Shown: in pieces, positions 17,228-25,298 of the stretch | How the letters are laid out: each line of letters opens with the position of its first letter | How positions within the stretch are numbered: the first letter of the stretch is position 1 | Source: an uncultured Christensenella sp. | GTDB taxonomy: Bacteria > Bacillota > Clostridia > Christensenellales > UBA3700 | Reading direction: 5' to 3' | Assembly: GCA_910577845.1 (NCBI GenBank) | Contig: CAJTNA010000005.1 | Coordinates: 11,682-75,681, forward strand | Length of the DNA: 64,000 nucleotides | The notes under the pieces: generated by a model | Seen by the model: the letters and a program-made list of their open reading frames with translations, nothing else | Told to the model about the DNA's origin: nothing | The model's database searches: none | Program-made: the position numbers and the translations under genes

Positions 17228-17497
17228 TACTACGCAACTATTTTCGATATAATGTACCGAAGCGATTCCTCAAATAGGTGGCTACTTCAAAGCTACCTTG
17301 TGGCACATATGTCGGTCTGCTTAATGCTGCTGCGGTCAAGCCCTGACATAGTTCACAGTGACACATTGCACAAGACCTTGTTATCAACACTCCTTGTTTA
17401 AGTCAGACCTTCCATACACTATACCTAGAATAGTAATTCAGTCCTGCTGTAGCGGATTGCAGGTACAGGGCACCGCTAGCTCCCCACTTAGCGTAGT
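17228..17497 (-). ncRNA. ffs: signal recognition particle RNA, large Firmicutes type (with Alu domain)
   Basis: No ORF covers this region. The minus strand reads as a large SRP RNA of about 270 nt. The 5' Alu part has GTGGGGAGCTAGCGGTGCC and CCTGTACCTGCAATCCGCT; the S domain has ACTGTGAACTATGTCAGG, AGCAGCATTAAGCAGAC and GTGCCACAAGGTAGC. The 5' ACTACGC pairs with 3' GCGTAGT, fixing the ends. It is the scaffold for Ffh in co-translational membrane targeting. A consensus promoter and a terminator flank it. The apical loop of helix 8 differs from the usual GGAA type. Confidence 0.93.
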
Positions 17498-17503
17498 ATA
17501 TGT

Positions 17504-17532
17504 ATTATAGCATACATTATTTATAAAGTCAA
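17504..17532 (-). promoter_or_regulatory. SRP RNA promoter
   Basis: On the minus strand TTGACT (17527-17532), 17 bases, TATAAT (17504-17509). The predicted start near 17497 coincides with the RNA 5' end. Confidence 0.85.
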
Positions 17533-17647
17533 TAGTTAAAGATAAAGCTTATTATAATTAACCAATAAATTTGCCGAAAATTATCAAGTTCGCATTATAT
17601 TTAATGACTTATTTTTTATTAAAATAGCAATTATTTAATTTTAATAC

Positions 17648-17680
17648 TAAAAAAATAAGCCAAACAATAGTTTGGCTGTT
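17648..17680 (-). terminator. terminator of the downstream XRE gene, copy of the SRP terminator
   Basis: The AAGCCAAAC-loop-GTTTGGCT hairpin and flanks are almost identical over about 35 bases to the SRP RNA terminator. It lies about 20 bases past the stop of the XRE gene at 17699. Confidence 0.75.
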
Positions 17681-17698
17681 ATTATCAATTTGTAAAAA

Positions 17699-18010
17699 TT
17701 AATTATGATAACTTAATAGTATTTGTTTAATTGCTTGTTTTTGAGTATCATTTAAATTTATCCATAAATTAACTATTTCTTTTATTTCGTCAGTTACTGG
17801 CAATAATTCAGTATCTATTGCAAAAAATTCAACTAAAGATATACCAAATCCTTTTTCACAAATTATTTGTAAGGAATCTAAAGTTGGTGTGTAATTTTTT
17901 GAGTACCACCTATAAATTGTATTTTTAGCAATACCACTACGATTAGCCAATTCATATATTGAAAGTCCCTTTGACTTTCTTATATCAGTAATTCTCTGCA
18001 AAATATCCAT
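17699..18010 (-). CDS. XRE-family regulator, copy 1 of a tandem pair
   Basis: A 103-residue protein with a Cro/CI helix-turn-helix (about residues 4-60: IRKSKGLSIYELANRSG, then AKNTIYRWYSKNYTP) and a C-terminal helical tail. It is about 85 % identical to the product of the next gene upstream (15 differences counted over 103 residues), so the two arose by recent tandem duplication. It lies downstream of its twin by 87 bases and ends before a hairpin terminator. The target is unknown; autoregulation or control of the divergent SLOG gene is possible. Confidence 0.87.
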   Translation of the reverse strand: MDILQRITDIRKSKGLSIYELANRSGIAKNTIYRWYSKNYTPTLDSLQIICEKGFGISLVEFFAIDTELLPVTDEIKEIVNLWINLNDTQKQAIKQILLSYHN

Positions 18011-18097
18011 TATATTCCTCTTTAGTATAAAACAATTAATTCTTTATTTTAATTTAAAAGTTTACTAAAACAATTGTATTTCATTAACTTATATATT

Positions 18098-18409
18098 TCA
18101 TTTTTGGTAGCTTAATAGTAATTGCTTAATTATTTGTTTTTGGGTATCATTTAAGTTTGTCCATAAATTAACAAGCTCTTTTATTTCATCATTTACTGGT
18201 ATTAATTTAGTATCTATTGCAAAAAATTCAACTAAAGATATACCAAGTCCTTTTTCAACAATTATTTGTAAAGTATCCAAAGTAGGCTTATAACTTTTTG
18301 AATACCATCTATATATTGTATTTTTAGCAATGCCACTTTTATTTGCTAATTCATATATTGATAGTCCTTTTGACTTTCTTATATCAGTAATTCTCTGCAA
18401 AATATCCAT
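18098..18409 (-). CDS. XRE-family regulator, copy 2 of a tandem pair
   Basis: A 103-residue paralogue of the protein encoded at 17699. The recognition-helix region (AKNTIYRWYSK) is identical in both and the changes cluster in the C-terminal half, which suggests the same DNA target. AGAGGATAAT precedes the ATG. It is divergent from the YpsA-like gene, with 165 bases between starts. The palindrome AGTATAC occurs just upstream and is a possible operator. Both frames are intact, so the second copy is not yet decaying. Confidence 0.87.
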   Translation of the reverse strand: MDILQRITDIRKSKGLSIYELANKSGIAKNTIYRWYSKSYKPTLDTLQIIVEKGLGISLVEFFAIDTKLIPVNDEIKELVNLWTNLNDTQKQIIKQLLLSYQK

Positions 18410-18457
18410 TATTATCCTCTTTTAGTATACTTCCTGTTACATTATAGCTTATAATAG

Positions 18458-18488
18458 TTGACAAATCACTATTAAAGTATGATACAAT
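18458..18488 (+). promoter_or_regulatory. promoter of the YpsA-like gene
   Basis: TTGACA (18458-18463) and TACAAT (18483-18488) are separated by 19 bases, with a TGA extended -10 offsetting the long spacer. It lies back to back with the start region of the XRE pair. Confidence 0.5.
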
Positions 18489-18574
18489 AGGTATATTAAT
18501 ATAACAAAATTAATTGCATAATCAATGAATAATTTAAATATTAGAAACAAATTTTTATATTAAGAGGAGGTAAA

Positions 18575-19099
18575 ATGTCATTTAATTTCAATAATAAAAA
18601 CATTGCTTTTTTGGTTGGGCATAAAACGAATAAATTGCCTTGGCGTGATGATGAATACAATATCTTATGTGTTGATTTAAAAGCAGAGTGTAAAAGCATT
18701 TTAGATAAAGTAATTGTTATGGGAGATATAAATGTTTTTTTGACTGGAATGGAAGACGGGTTTAGTAGAATTGCAACTGAAATTTTAGTTGAAATGAAAC
18801 AAATGTATAATCATATTAAAATTATACCTGTTTTTAATGATGAACCAGATGTATCAAATTTATCTTTGGAACAGCAAATAAAATTTTGGCGAATTTTAGC
18901 TAATTGTGAGGAACGAATTATTTTAAATGATGATTTTTCTACTTGCAATATTGATAAAAATATTTATATGGCTGAAAAGTCTAAGGTCTGTATTGCTTGT
19001 TGGAATGGTAAGCCAAGCAATACAGCTAATGCAATTAAATATGCAATTGAAAATAATTGTTTTGTAAAAATAATTGATTTAAATTATTATCATCCATAA
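18575..19099 (+). CDS. SLOG-domain protein of the YpsA/DUF1273 type
   Basis: A 174-residue protein with a Rossmann-like SLOG fold: N-terminal IAFLVGHKTNKLPW, a central LTGMEDGFSRIATEILVEMK and the late CWNGKPSNTANAIKYA. This pattern matches the DUF1273/YpsA group, whose B. subtilis member influences cell division; other SLOG proteins bind nucleotides or their derivatives in signalling or phage defence. GAGGAGG precedes the ATG. It sits alone, divergent from duplicated XRE regulators, so regulation by them is plausible. The ligand and function are unknown. Confidence 0.7.
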   Translation: MSFNFNNKNIAFLVGHKTNKLPWRDDEYNILCVDLKAECKSILDKVIVMGDINVFLTGMEDGFSRIATEILVEMKQMYNHIKIIPVFNDEPDVSNLSLEQQIKFWRILANCEERIILNDDFSTCNIDKNIYMAEKSKVCIACWNGKPSNTANAIKYAIENNCFVKIIDLNYYHP

Positions 19100-19215
19100 T
19101 AAGATAATTGTTAATTAACAAAAATATAAATATTGTGTTTACAAACATTTTCAATTATGAATAATTGCTTTAAATGTAATCATATAATTAACTAGTTATA
19201 TTTTTAAGGTAGATT

Positions 19216-19896
19216 ATGATTATAAAGAAAGAGCATATTATTTTAGCAAGTGTTTTTATTATGGCAATAGTAACAACTATACTCTGTGCAATTTATATAC
19301 CAGTCAGCAATAGTTTGGTGAGAGGTGTAATTGTAATTGATGCGGGACACGGCGGTATGGACGGCGGTGTATCTTATGGCAATATGATTGAAGCAAATAT
19401 TAACCTTGAAAATTCTAGAGAACTAAAAAGCATACTTGAAGATAGAGGTTATAAAGTTGTTATGACACGTGATAGCACAAATTCCCTTGCTGGAAAAAAG
19501 TCAGAGGATATGAAAAAACGTAAGGATATAATTTTAAAATGCAAACCAGATTTAGTGGTTAGCTTACACGTTAATAAATATTCAGATAGCAGACGGCGAG
19601 GTGTGCAAGTCTTTTATGACGACACAAAGAAAAATCAAGATGTTGGGGAAAGATTTCAGCACTTGATAAATAGTAATGTGAACAAAAAATATGCTGGACG
19701 AGATGATTTAACAAGTTTAAGCGGTGACTTTTATATTTGCAAATGCACCCCATATCCAGCGGTAATAATTGAATGTGGTTTTATCTCAAACGAGGGAGAT
19801 AGAAAGTTGTTAAATGATAGCAGTTACAGAACACATTTACTAACCACCATTGCGGACGGCATAGATAGTATGACATTAAGTAAAGTATCAGCATAA
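19216..19896 (+). CDS. cwlD: N-acetylmuramoyl-L-alanine amidase, CwlD-like
   Basis: A 226-residue amidase_3 protein with one N-terminal membrane anchor (about residues 8-30), so the catalytic domain is outside. Zinc ligands are the His of DAGHGGMDGG, the Glu of MIEANINL and the His of SLHVN; the catalytic Glu is in VIIECGFISN. It cleaves the lactyl-amide bond of peptidoglycan. Size and architecture match CwlD, which makes muramic-lactam in spore cortex, but a vegetative role cannot be excluded. It is monocistronic, followed by the 13-nt motif and a terminator. Confidence 0.85.
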   Translation: MIIKKEHIILASVFIMAIVTTILCAIYIPVSNSLVRGVIVIDAGHGGMDGGVSYGNMIEANINLENSRELKSILEDRGYKVVMTRDSTNSLAGKKSEDMKKRKDIILKCKPDLVVSLHVNKYSDSRRRGVQVFYDDTKKNQDVGERFQHLINSNVNKKYAGRDDLTSLSGDFYICKCTPYPAVIIECGFISNEGDRKLLNDSSYRTHLLTTIADGIDSMTLSKVSA

Positions 19897-19906
19897 AACA
19901 AATTAA

Positions 19907-19919
19907 TACCGATTTTTGA
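19907..19919 (+). repeat. dispersed 13-nt motif, copy A
   Basis: TACCGATTTTTGA within a longer similar context (TTAA before, TGGG after). It lies just after the cwlD stop and before its terminator. One of five copies in the window. Confidence 0.7.
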
Positions 19920-19933
19920 TGGGTTATAAAAAC

Positions 19934-19958
19934 AAAATGCACCTTTTGGTGCATTTTT
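19934..19958 (+). terminator. terminator of cwlD
   Basis: The stem AAAATGCACC/GGTGCATTTT with loop TTTT is followed by T. Confidence 0.85.
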
Positions 19959-20012
19959 GCATTATGTCAAATTTAGTTTTTAACAGCTTTAATCATTTTA
20001 ATATCAATGATT

Positions 20013-21155
20013 TTACTTTTCATCAAGCCATTTTGTATGGAATGATTTACGTTTTTCATATTGTTTATCAATTAGGGAATCCTCAAAAGCTTTTAGTAAA
20101 TCTTGTTGTTTTTTACTTAGCTTTTGTGGTGTTTCAACCTCTACCGTAACATACAAATCACCATTAACTTGTTTCTTTAAGTATTTAACGCCATAGCCTT
20201 TTACTCTAAACTTAGTATTGGTTTGAGTACCAGCTGGGATAGTAATTGTAACTGAACTATCTACTGTAGGTATTTCAAGCTTAGTTCCATTTATTGCCTC
20301 CGACAAACTAATTGGTACTTTGTAATACAAGTCGTAACCCTCTCTAACAAACAACGGGTGTGGTTTAACATTGATTACAATAATCAATCTACCATTTTGA
20401 CCTCCGTTTATACCAACTTCACCCTCATTGTAATAGCTAATAGTTTGACCATTATCAATACCCGCTGGGATAGTAACTGGAATAACTCTTTCCTTTTTGA
20501 TAGTGCCAGCACCACGGCAAGTCTTACATTTTTCAGTAATAATCTTACCTGTTCCGCCACAGCGTGAACATTTAGTTCTAACCGTTTGCCTACCAAAGAT
20601 AGTGTTTTGAGTAATAGTGACATTACCAGTACCATTACAATCTGGACAAGTAGTTATCTTTGATGGGTCACTTGCACCACTGCCTTTGCAGTCCGGGCAT
20701 TTTTCAGTGCGATAAACTTTAACAGACTTTTCTGCTCCGTGGATAGCTTCCTCAAAAGTAATATCGAGACGCATTGTAATGTCTTCACCATCAATAGGCA
20801 TATTGGCTCTATTAGTTCTGCTACCACCGCCAAAGAATTGGCTAAATATATCCTCAAAACCGCCAAATCCACTAAATCCGCCACCACTACCGCCACCAAA
20901 GCCTCCGCTAAATTGCGGTCCATCCTCTGTGCCGTATTGGTCATAGTTGGCTTTCTTTTGAGGGTCGGATAAAACATCGTAAGCGTGGTTAATTTCCTTA
21001 AATTTTTCCTCTGCTTGTTTACGTTCCGCCTCTGGCTTAGTAGCGAACCTATCAGGGTGGTACTGCATTACAGCCTTTCGGTAAGCCGACTTAATCTCTT
21101 GCTCAGTTGCAGTTTTCTGCACGCCAAGCAAATCATAATAATTTTTATCTGCCAT
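20013..21155 (-). CDS. dnaJ: chaperone DnaJ
   Basis: A 380-residue type I Hsp40: a J domain at about residues 4-70 with the HPD motif in MQYHPDRF, a Gly/Phe-rich linker (about 80-110), four zinc-finger CxxCxGxG repeats (CPDCKGSG, CPDCNGTG, CSRCGGTG, CKTCRGAG) and two C-terminal substrate-binding domains. It stimulates DnaK ATPase and delivers clients. It is the last gene of hrcA-grpE-dnaK-dnaJ, separated from dnaK by 163 bases that hold a hairpin and a copy of the 13-nt motif, which may lower its expression relative to dnaK. Confidence 0.98.
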   Translation of the reverse strand: MADKNYYDLLGVQKTATEQEIKSAYRKAVMQYHPDRFATKPEAERKQAEEKFKEINHAYDVLSDPQKKANYDQYGTEDGPQFSGGFGGGSGGGFSGFGGFEDIFSQFFGGGSRTNRANMPIDGEDITMRLDITFEEAIHGAEKSVKVYRTEKCPDCKGSGASDPSKITTCPDCNGTGNVTITQNTIFGRQTVRTKCSRCGGTGKIITEKCKTCRGAGTIKKERVIPVTIPAGIDNGQTISYYNEGEVGINGGQNGRLIIVINVKPHPLFVREGYDLYYKVPISLSEAINGTKLEIPTVDSSVTITIPAGTQTNTKFRVKGYGVKYLKKQVNGDLYVTVEVETPQKLSKKQQDLLKAFEDSLIDKQYEKRKSFHTKWLDEK

Positions 21156-21219
21156 AATAATATCCTTTTAAATTTTATATAGTAAGCATTGCAAAATAGC
21201 AAATTTTCAAATAAATCAT

Positions 21220-21232
21220 TCAAAAATCGGTA
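21220..21232 (-). repeat. dispersed 13-nt motif, copy B
   Basis: TACCGATTTTTGA on the minus strand in the dnaK-dnaJ gap, just downstream of a hairpin in the direction of transcription. Confidence 0.7.
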
Positions 21233-21264
21233 CTAAATACAACATACTCATAAAATGCGACTAA

Positions 21265-21289
21265 TTTCACCGATACTAAATCGGTGAAA
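21265..21289 (-). terminator. hairpin after dnaK (attenuator or processing site)
   Basis: A perfect 10-bp stem TTTCACCGAT/ATCGGTGAAA with loop ACTAA, about 30 bases past the dnaK stop. No strong T-tract follows, so partial termination or mRNA end protection is more likely than full termination. Confidence 0.5.
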
Positions 21290-21318
21290 AAGTCTAAAAG
21301 TTAATTTGCCTTACTAGA

Positions 21319-23130
21319 TTAAATTTCTGGGTTAGCGTCTACAACAACATCGTCATTTGGCTTGTCACCATTTTGAGCCTCTGCTTGTGCAGTTTCTTGA
21401 TAAATTCTTGTAAAGATTGGTCCAGTAACCTCGCTCATTCTCTCAATAACTTTGCGAATATTGTCAGCTTCAGTTTCCTTTGCTAAATCTTCTTTTGCTT
21501 TATCTATAGCCTCTTGAATTTTTGTCTTTTCATCCTCAGTAAGTTTTTCACCATTCTCTTTCATAAACTTTTCAGATGCAAAGATTAGTTGTTCTGCCTC
21601 ATTCTTTGCCTCAACAGCTTCCTTACGCTTTTTATCCTCTTCTGCATATTTTTCAGCATCTTTAACAGCTTTATCAATATCTGCATCACTCAAGTTAGAT
21701 GATGCGGTAATTGTTACGCTTTGAGTTTTGTTAGTGCCTTTATCAAGTGCTTTTACATTAACGATACCATTTGCATCAATATCAAAAGTAATTTCAATTT
21801 GAGGTACACCACGTGGAGCTGGTGGAATGCCGTCCAAAACAAATCTGCCTAGAGTTTTGTTATCACTTGCCATACTTCTCTCACCTTGTAAAACGTGAAC
21901 ATCTACTGCTGGTTGATTGTCAGCATAAGTTGAGAATACTTGTGATTTACTTGTTGGGATGGATGTATTTCTTGGAATAAGCACTGTAAATACACCACCA
22001 GCAGTTTCAATACCAAGTGACAATGGAGTAACATCAACAAGTACCATATCTTTAACATCACCAGTTAGCACTCCGCCTTGGATAGCTGCACCTATTGCTA
22101 CGCACTCATCTGGGTTGATACCCTTATATGGTTCTTTGCCAGTTGCTTTTTTAACAGCATCAACAACCGCTGGAATACGAGTTGAACCACCAACTAAAAT
22201 AACTTTAGCAATGTCATTGCTTGAAAGTCCTGCATCTGACAATGCTTGGCGTAAAGGTTTCATAGTCCTTTCAACCAAGTCAGCTGTCATTTGGTCAAAT
22301 TTAGCTCTTGTCAAATCAATATCGATAGATTTTGGTCCATCACTTGTTACTGTGATAAATGGTAAGTTGATATTTGTTTTTGATAGACTTGAAAGCTCAA
22401 TTTTTGCTTTTTCTGCTGCCTCAATAATTCTTTGCATAGCCATTTTGTCTTTTGACAAGTCAATCTTTTCAGCTTTTTTGAACTCATCCAAAATATACTC
22501 AGCAACTCTCTTATCAAAGTCATCACCACCTAATTTGTTATCACCGCAAGTAGCTAATACTTGGAACATACCATTGTCAAGCTCTAGAATAGATACATCA
22601 AATGTACCGCCACCCAAGTCATAAATCAAAACTTTTTGAGCGTTTGTTGTATCTTTATCAACACCATAAGCTAAAGCCGCTGCTGTTGGCTCGTTGATAA
22701 TACGCAATACATCTAAGCCAGCAATTTTACCAGCGTCCTTTGTTGCTTGTCTTTGGGCATCAGTAAAGTAAGCTGGAACAGTAATAACAGCTTGAGTTAC
22801 CTTTTCACCCAAGAAAGCCTCTGCATCTTGTTTTAACTTTGTAAGCACCATACTAGAAATTTCTTGTGGTGTATAGTTTTTGCCGTCAATAGCTACCTTG
22901 TAATCACTACCCATATGCCTTTTAATTGAGGCAATTGTTCTGTCAGTGTTTGCTACAGCTTGACGCTTAGCAGTTGCACCAACTAATCTTTCTCCGTCTT
23001 TTGCAAAAGCAACTACTGACGGAGTTGTTCTATTGCCCTCTGCATTTGCGATTACTTGAGGCTCACCACCTTCCATAACAGCAACGCAAGAGTTAGTTGT
23101 ACCTAAATCAATACCAATAATCTTTGCCAT
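21319..23130 (-). CDS. dnaK: chaperone DnaK (Hsp70)
   Basis: A 603-residue Hsp70. The N-terminal ATPase domain begins [19 protein letters not shown] and contains [29 protein letters not shown] and [10 protein letters not shown]. The substrate-binding domain starts near residue 360 ([13 protein letters not shown]), and the helical lid is rich in Lys and Glu. The C terminus ends in an acidic tail ([11 protein letters not shown]) instead of the EEVD of eukaryotic forms. It folds and protects proteins with GrpE and DnaJ. AAGGAG precedes the start. It is third in the HrcA-regulated operon. Confidence 0.99.
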   Translation of the reverse strand: MAKIIGIDLGTTNSCVAVMEGGEPQVIANAEGNRTTPSVVAFAKDGERLVGATAKRQAVANTDRTIASIKRHMGSDYKVAIDGKNYTPQEISSMVLTKLKQDAEAFLGEKVTQAVITVPAYFTDAQRQATKDAGKIAGLDVLRIINEPTAAALAYGVDKDTTNAQKVLIYDLGGGTFDVSILELDNGMFQVLATCGDNKLGGDDFDKRVAEYILDEFKKAEKIDLSKDKMAMQRIIEAAEKAKIELSSLSKTNINLPFITVTSDGPKSIDIDLTRAKFDQMTADLVERTMKPLRQALSDAGLSSNDIAKVILVGGSTRIPAVVDAVKKATGKEPYKGINPDECVAIGAAIQGGVLTGDVKDMVLVDVTPLSLGIETAGGVFTVLIPRNTSIPTSKSQVFSTYADNQPAVDVHVLQGERSMASDNKTLGRFVLDGIPPAPRGVPQIEITFDIDANGIVNVKALDKGTNKTQSVTITASSNLSDADIDKAVKDAEKYAEEDKKRKEAVEAKNEAEQLIFASEKFMKENGEKLTEDEKTKIQEAIDKAKEDLAKETEADNIRKVIERMSEVTGPIFTRIYQETAQAEAQNGDKPNDDVVVDANPEI

Positions 23131-23187
23131 TTTTATATATCTCCTTATAAGTAAAAATTTCTTTAAAATTATGTCTATTCAAAGTGA

Positions 23188-23718
23188 TTATTTTGCTACT
23201 ACTACGCTTGCGTGACGCAAAATTTTATCACCAATCCTATAACCTTTTTCATAAACTTGAACACATTTACCACTATTTTCCTCATCATCCACTTGCATTA
23301 ATGCATTGTGCATATTAGGGTCGAACACTTTACCAAGACTTTCAATTTCCTTTATATTTAGCCTTTCAAAGATAGTTTCAATTTGTTTTCTAACCTTTTC
23401 AAGTCCATCTTTTATTCCATCAGGCATTTCCAAACTTAATGCTCTTTCTAGATTGTCAACAACTGGTAAGAAAGTTGTAACTGTGTCATATTTTCCGTCA
23501 TTGTACATATCTTTTGCAATATTTTCATTACGTTTTTTCATATTTTCCATATCTGCTTTCATACGTAATGCATAATTTTGCAACTTTTCATTTTCTTCAA
23601 CAAGCTTTTGCATCTCAACTTGAGCTTTGCTTTTACGCTTTGGCTTTTCTTCTGCAGGTTGTTCGCTCTCACCTTCTGCGAATTTAGTCTTATTTTTCAA
23701 TACGTCCTTTTCTTCCAT
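23188..23718 (-). CDS. grpE: nucleotide exchange factor GrpE
   Basis: A protein of about 176 residues with a charged N-terminal region, a long coiled coil (about residues 30-90, including LRMKADMENMKKRNENIAKD) and the C-terminal beta domain with GKVFDPNMHNALMQVDDEE and GYRIGDKILRHASVVVAK. It releases ADP from DnaK. Two ATGs are adjacent; I take the second (23718) because GGAG then lies six bases upstream. The site overlaps the hrcA stop, so the two genes are translationally coupled. Confidence 0.96.
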   Translation of the reverse strand: MEEKDVLKNKTKFAEGESEQPAEEKPKRKSKAQVEMQKLVEENEKLQNYALRMKADMENMKKRNENIAKDMYNDGKYDTVTTFLPVVDNLERALSLEMPDGIKDGLEKVRKQIETIFERLNIKEIESLGKVFDPNMHNALMQVDDEENSGKCVQVYEKGYRIGDKILRHASVVVAK

Positions 23719-23721
23719 CAT

Positions 23722-24729
23722 TTACTCCTTTTTTATCTTTTCAATAGCTTTAGTGACGCCACCAAGCACACCTAAAACCTTTTTATAATCCATTCTCTCT
23801 GGTCCAATTACAACTGCGTGTCCGATTTCCTTACCCGCTATCACACACTTTGCTGTAACGACCGCCATATTTTCCTCTGCATTTTCATCTTTACCAATTT
23901 TTATGCTAATTTCCACATCGTCTTCATTAATGAGGTTATGCAATTTTTCACCCGTATTTATCACTGATAAAAAATTTTTAACATTGCCAACATCTTCAAA
24001 CTCTTTATATTTAAAGATTTTGTCCGTGCCTTCCATAAACATTTTACTTTCTTCTCTTTGTTTATAGTTTCTCAACATTTCTAGCACTTCATTGAACAAG
24101 ACTTTATATTCGCTAATTGTGGATTCTACAATTATATTACCATTATCAGTTATCTCTTTTACAGTCCTACCCGCAAACATTGATACTAGCATATCATTCG
24201 CTTGGGCAAAAAACTTGCTTTTCATATTTTGAGGAATATCAATTATTTTGTCTTTTAGCAAGCCACTATCTGTAATAATCACCAACAAAGCACTATCATC
24301 ACCAATGTCTACAAGCTTGATATCCTTTAAAGTTATATTATCTACACCACCCATTACCACGATTGAGGTATAATTTGTAATATCACTTATAACTTTTGCA
24401 GTGCTTTTAACGACTTGCTCAACATCGCTGAAGTTCCCCTCAAAATACTCTGAAAAGCTGTCCATTTGTCTATCAATTTCCGTTTGGTCAATTAAGTTAT
24501 CCACATAATAGCGGTATGCTCTTGATGATGGCACTCTGCCAGCAGACTTGTGAGGTTGTACCAAATAACCCATTTCCTCTAGTGCTACCATTTCGCTACG
24601 TATAGTTGCAGAGCTTACATCTGGCAAACAATCTTGCTTAATTTGACTGCTACTAATAGGCTCACAAGTGGCAATATAATTATCTATCAATGATTTTAAT
24701 ATTTTTTGTTTTCTTTCACTGATTTTCAT
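23722..24729 (-). CDS. hrcA: heat-inducible transcription repressor HrcA
   Basis: A 335-residue repressor with an N-terminal winged helix (SERKQKILKSLIDNYIAT, then SATIRSEMVALEEMGYL and HKSAGRVPSSRAYRYYVDNL) and a C-terminal GAF-like domain with VVIGPERMDYKK near the end. It binds CIRCE elements and is kept active by GroEL. A CIRCE lies immediately upstream, so the operon is autoregulated. It is the first gene of hrcA-grpE-dnaK-dnaJ. No groESL is seen in the window. Confidence 0.97.
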   Translation of the reverse strand: MKISERKQKILKSLIDNYIATCEPISSSQIKQDCLPDVSSATIRSEMVALEEMGYLVQPHKSAGRVPSSRAYRYYVDNLIDQTEIDRQMDSFSEYFEGNFSDVEQVVKSTAKVISDITNYTSIVVMGGVDNITLKDIKLVDIGDDSALLVIITDSGLLKDKIIDIPQNMKSKFFAQANDMLVSMFAGRTVKEITDNGNIIVESTISEYKVLFNEVLEMLRNYKQREESKMFMEGTDKIFKYKEFEDVGNVKNFLSVINTGEKLHNLINEDDVEISIKIGKDENAEENMAVVTAKCVIAGKEIGHAVVIGPERMDYKKVLGVLGGVTKAIEKIKKE

Positions 24730-24762
24730 ATATCCCTCTTTTTCAACTGATATTTAAGATTG

Positions 24763-24789
24763 CTAGCACTCTCTTACCTTGATTGCTAA
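24763..24789 (-). promoter_or_regulatory. CIRCE operator (HrcA binding site)
   Basis: CTAGCACTC, nine bases, GATTGCTAA: each arm differs from the consensus TTAGCACTC-N9-GAGTGCTAA at one base. It lies between the promoter and the hrcA start, the standard location for class I heat-shock repression. Confidence 0.92.
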
Positions 24790-24793
24790 TTCT

Positions 24794-24821
24794 ATTATAC
24801 TCTATTATAGCAGTTTGTCAA
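24794..24821 (-). promoter_or_regulatory. promoter of the hrcA-grpE-dnaK-dnaJ operon
   Basis: On the minus strand TTGACA (24816-24821), a 16-base spacer and TATAAT (24794-24799). The CIRCE covers the start-site region just downstream. Confidence 0.85.
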
Positions 24822-25298
24822 GACTTTATGCAACTTTTTTAAAAAAATTGACAAAATTTTACATTTAATGGCTATTTATAAGGAGTTTATGTTAAAATAC
24901 ACTAAGACATAAATTGTCTAAAATAAAAATAAGGAAGGCAATAGCATTCCTTATTTTTGTGCAACTTCATATTTTAACTATGTATATTTTATGAGTTTGC
25001 TCAGTAAATATTACATTTTTTACTATAGTATTAAAAGTTTGCATACTTTGCTATATTTTTATAAATAAAATATTAATAGTTATATAAGCAACTTCCTATT
25101 TTGCTCAACCTCCTCACGTTTAAAATATGTTAGGAATTGTTATTCAAAATTTACTTATAAATAAATTTTAAGTAAAACAAATTAATATATTTACAACATA
25201 AAATCTTCATTATAACAATTTTTTGCCTTTAACAATTTTAATAAACTTATGTTTACTTGCTTTTTCATATGCAAATTAGCATTTGATTAAACATAACA
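24822..25298. other. gap with an orphan plus-strand terminator
   Basis: A hairpin AAATAAGGAA/TTCCTTATTT at 24927-24956 is followed by Ts, so it is a plus-strand terminator with no annotated plus-strand gene before it. A TTGACA at 24847-24852 and AAGGAG plus a seven-codon frame at about 24880 precede it, so a short transcript is possible. The rest, up to the lacZ stop, is AT-rich and empty. Confidence 0.4.

Noticed and set aside
16401..19099. A named phage-defence island
   Set aside because: The toxin-antitoxin, XRE and SLOG genes are suggestive, but no recognised effector, nuclease or nucleotide cyclase is present; recorded only as a possibility.
21959..22624. 221-codon plus-strand open frame antisense to dnaK
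   Set aside because: dnaK is certain on the other strand; long antisense frames are expected opposite such genes and no ribosome site is seen.
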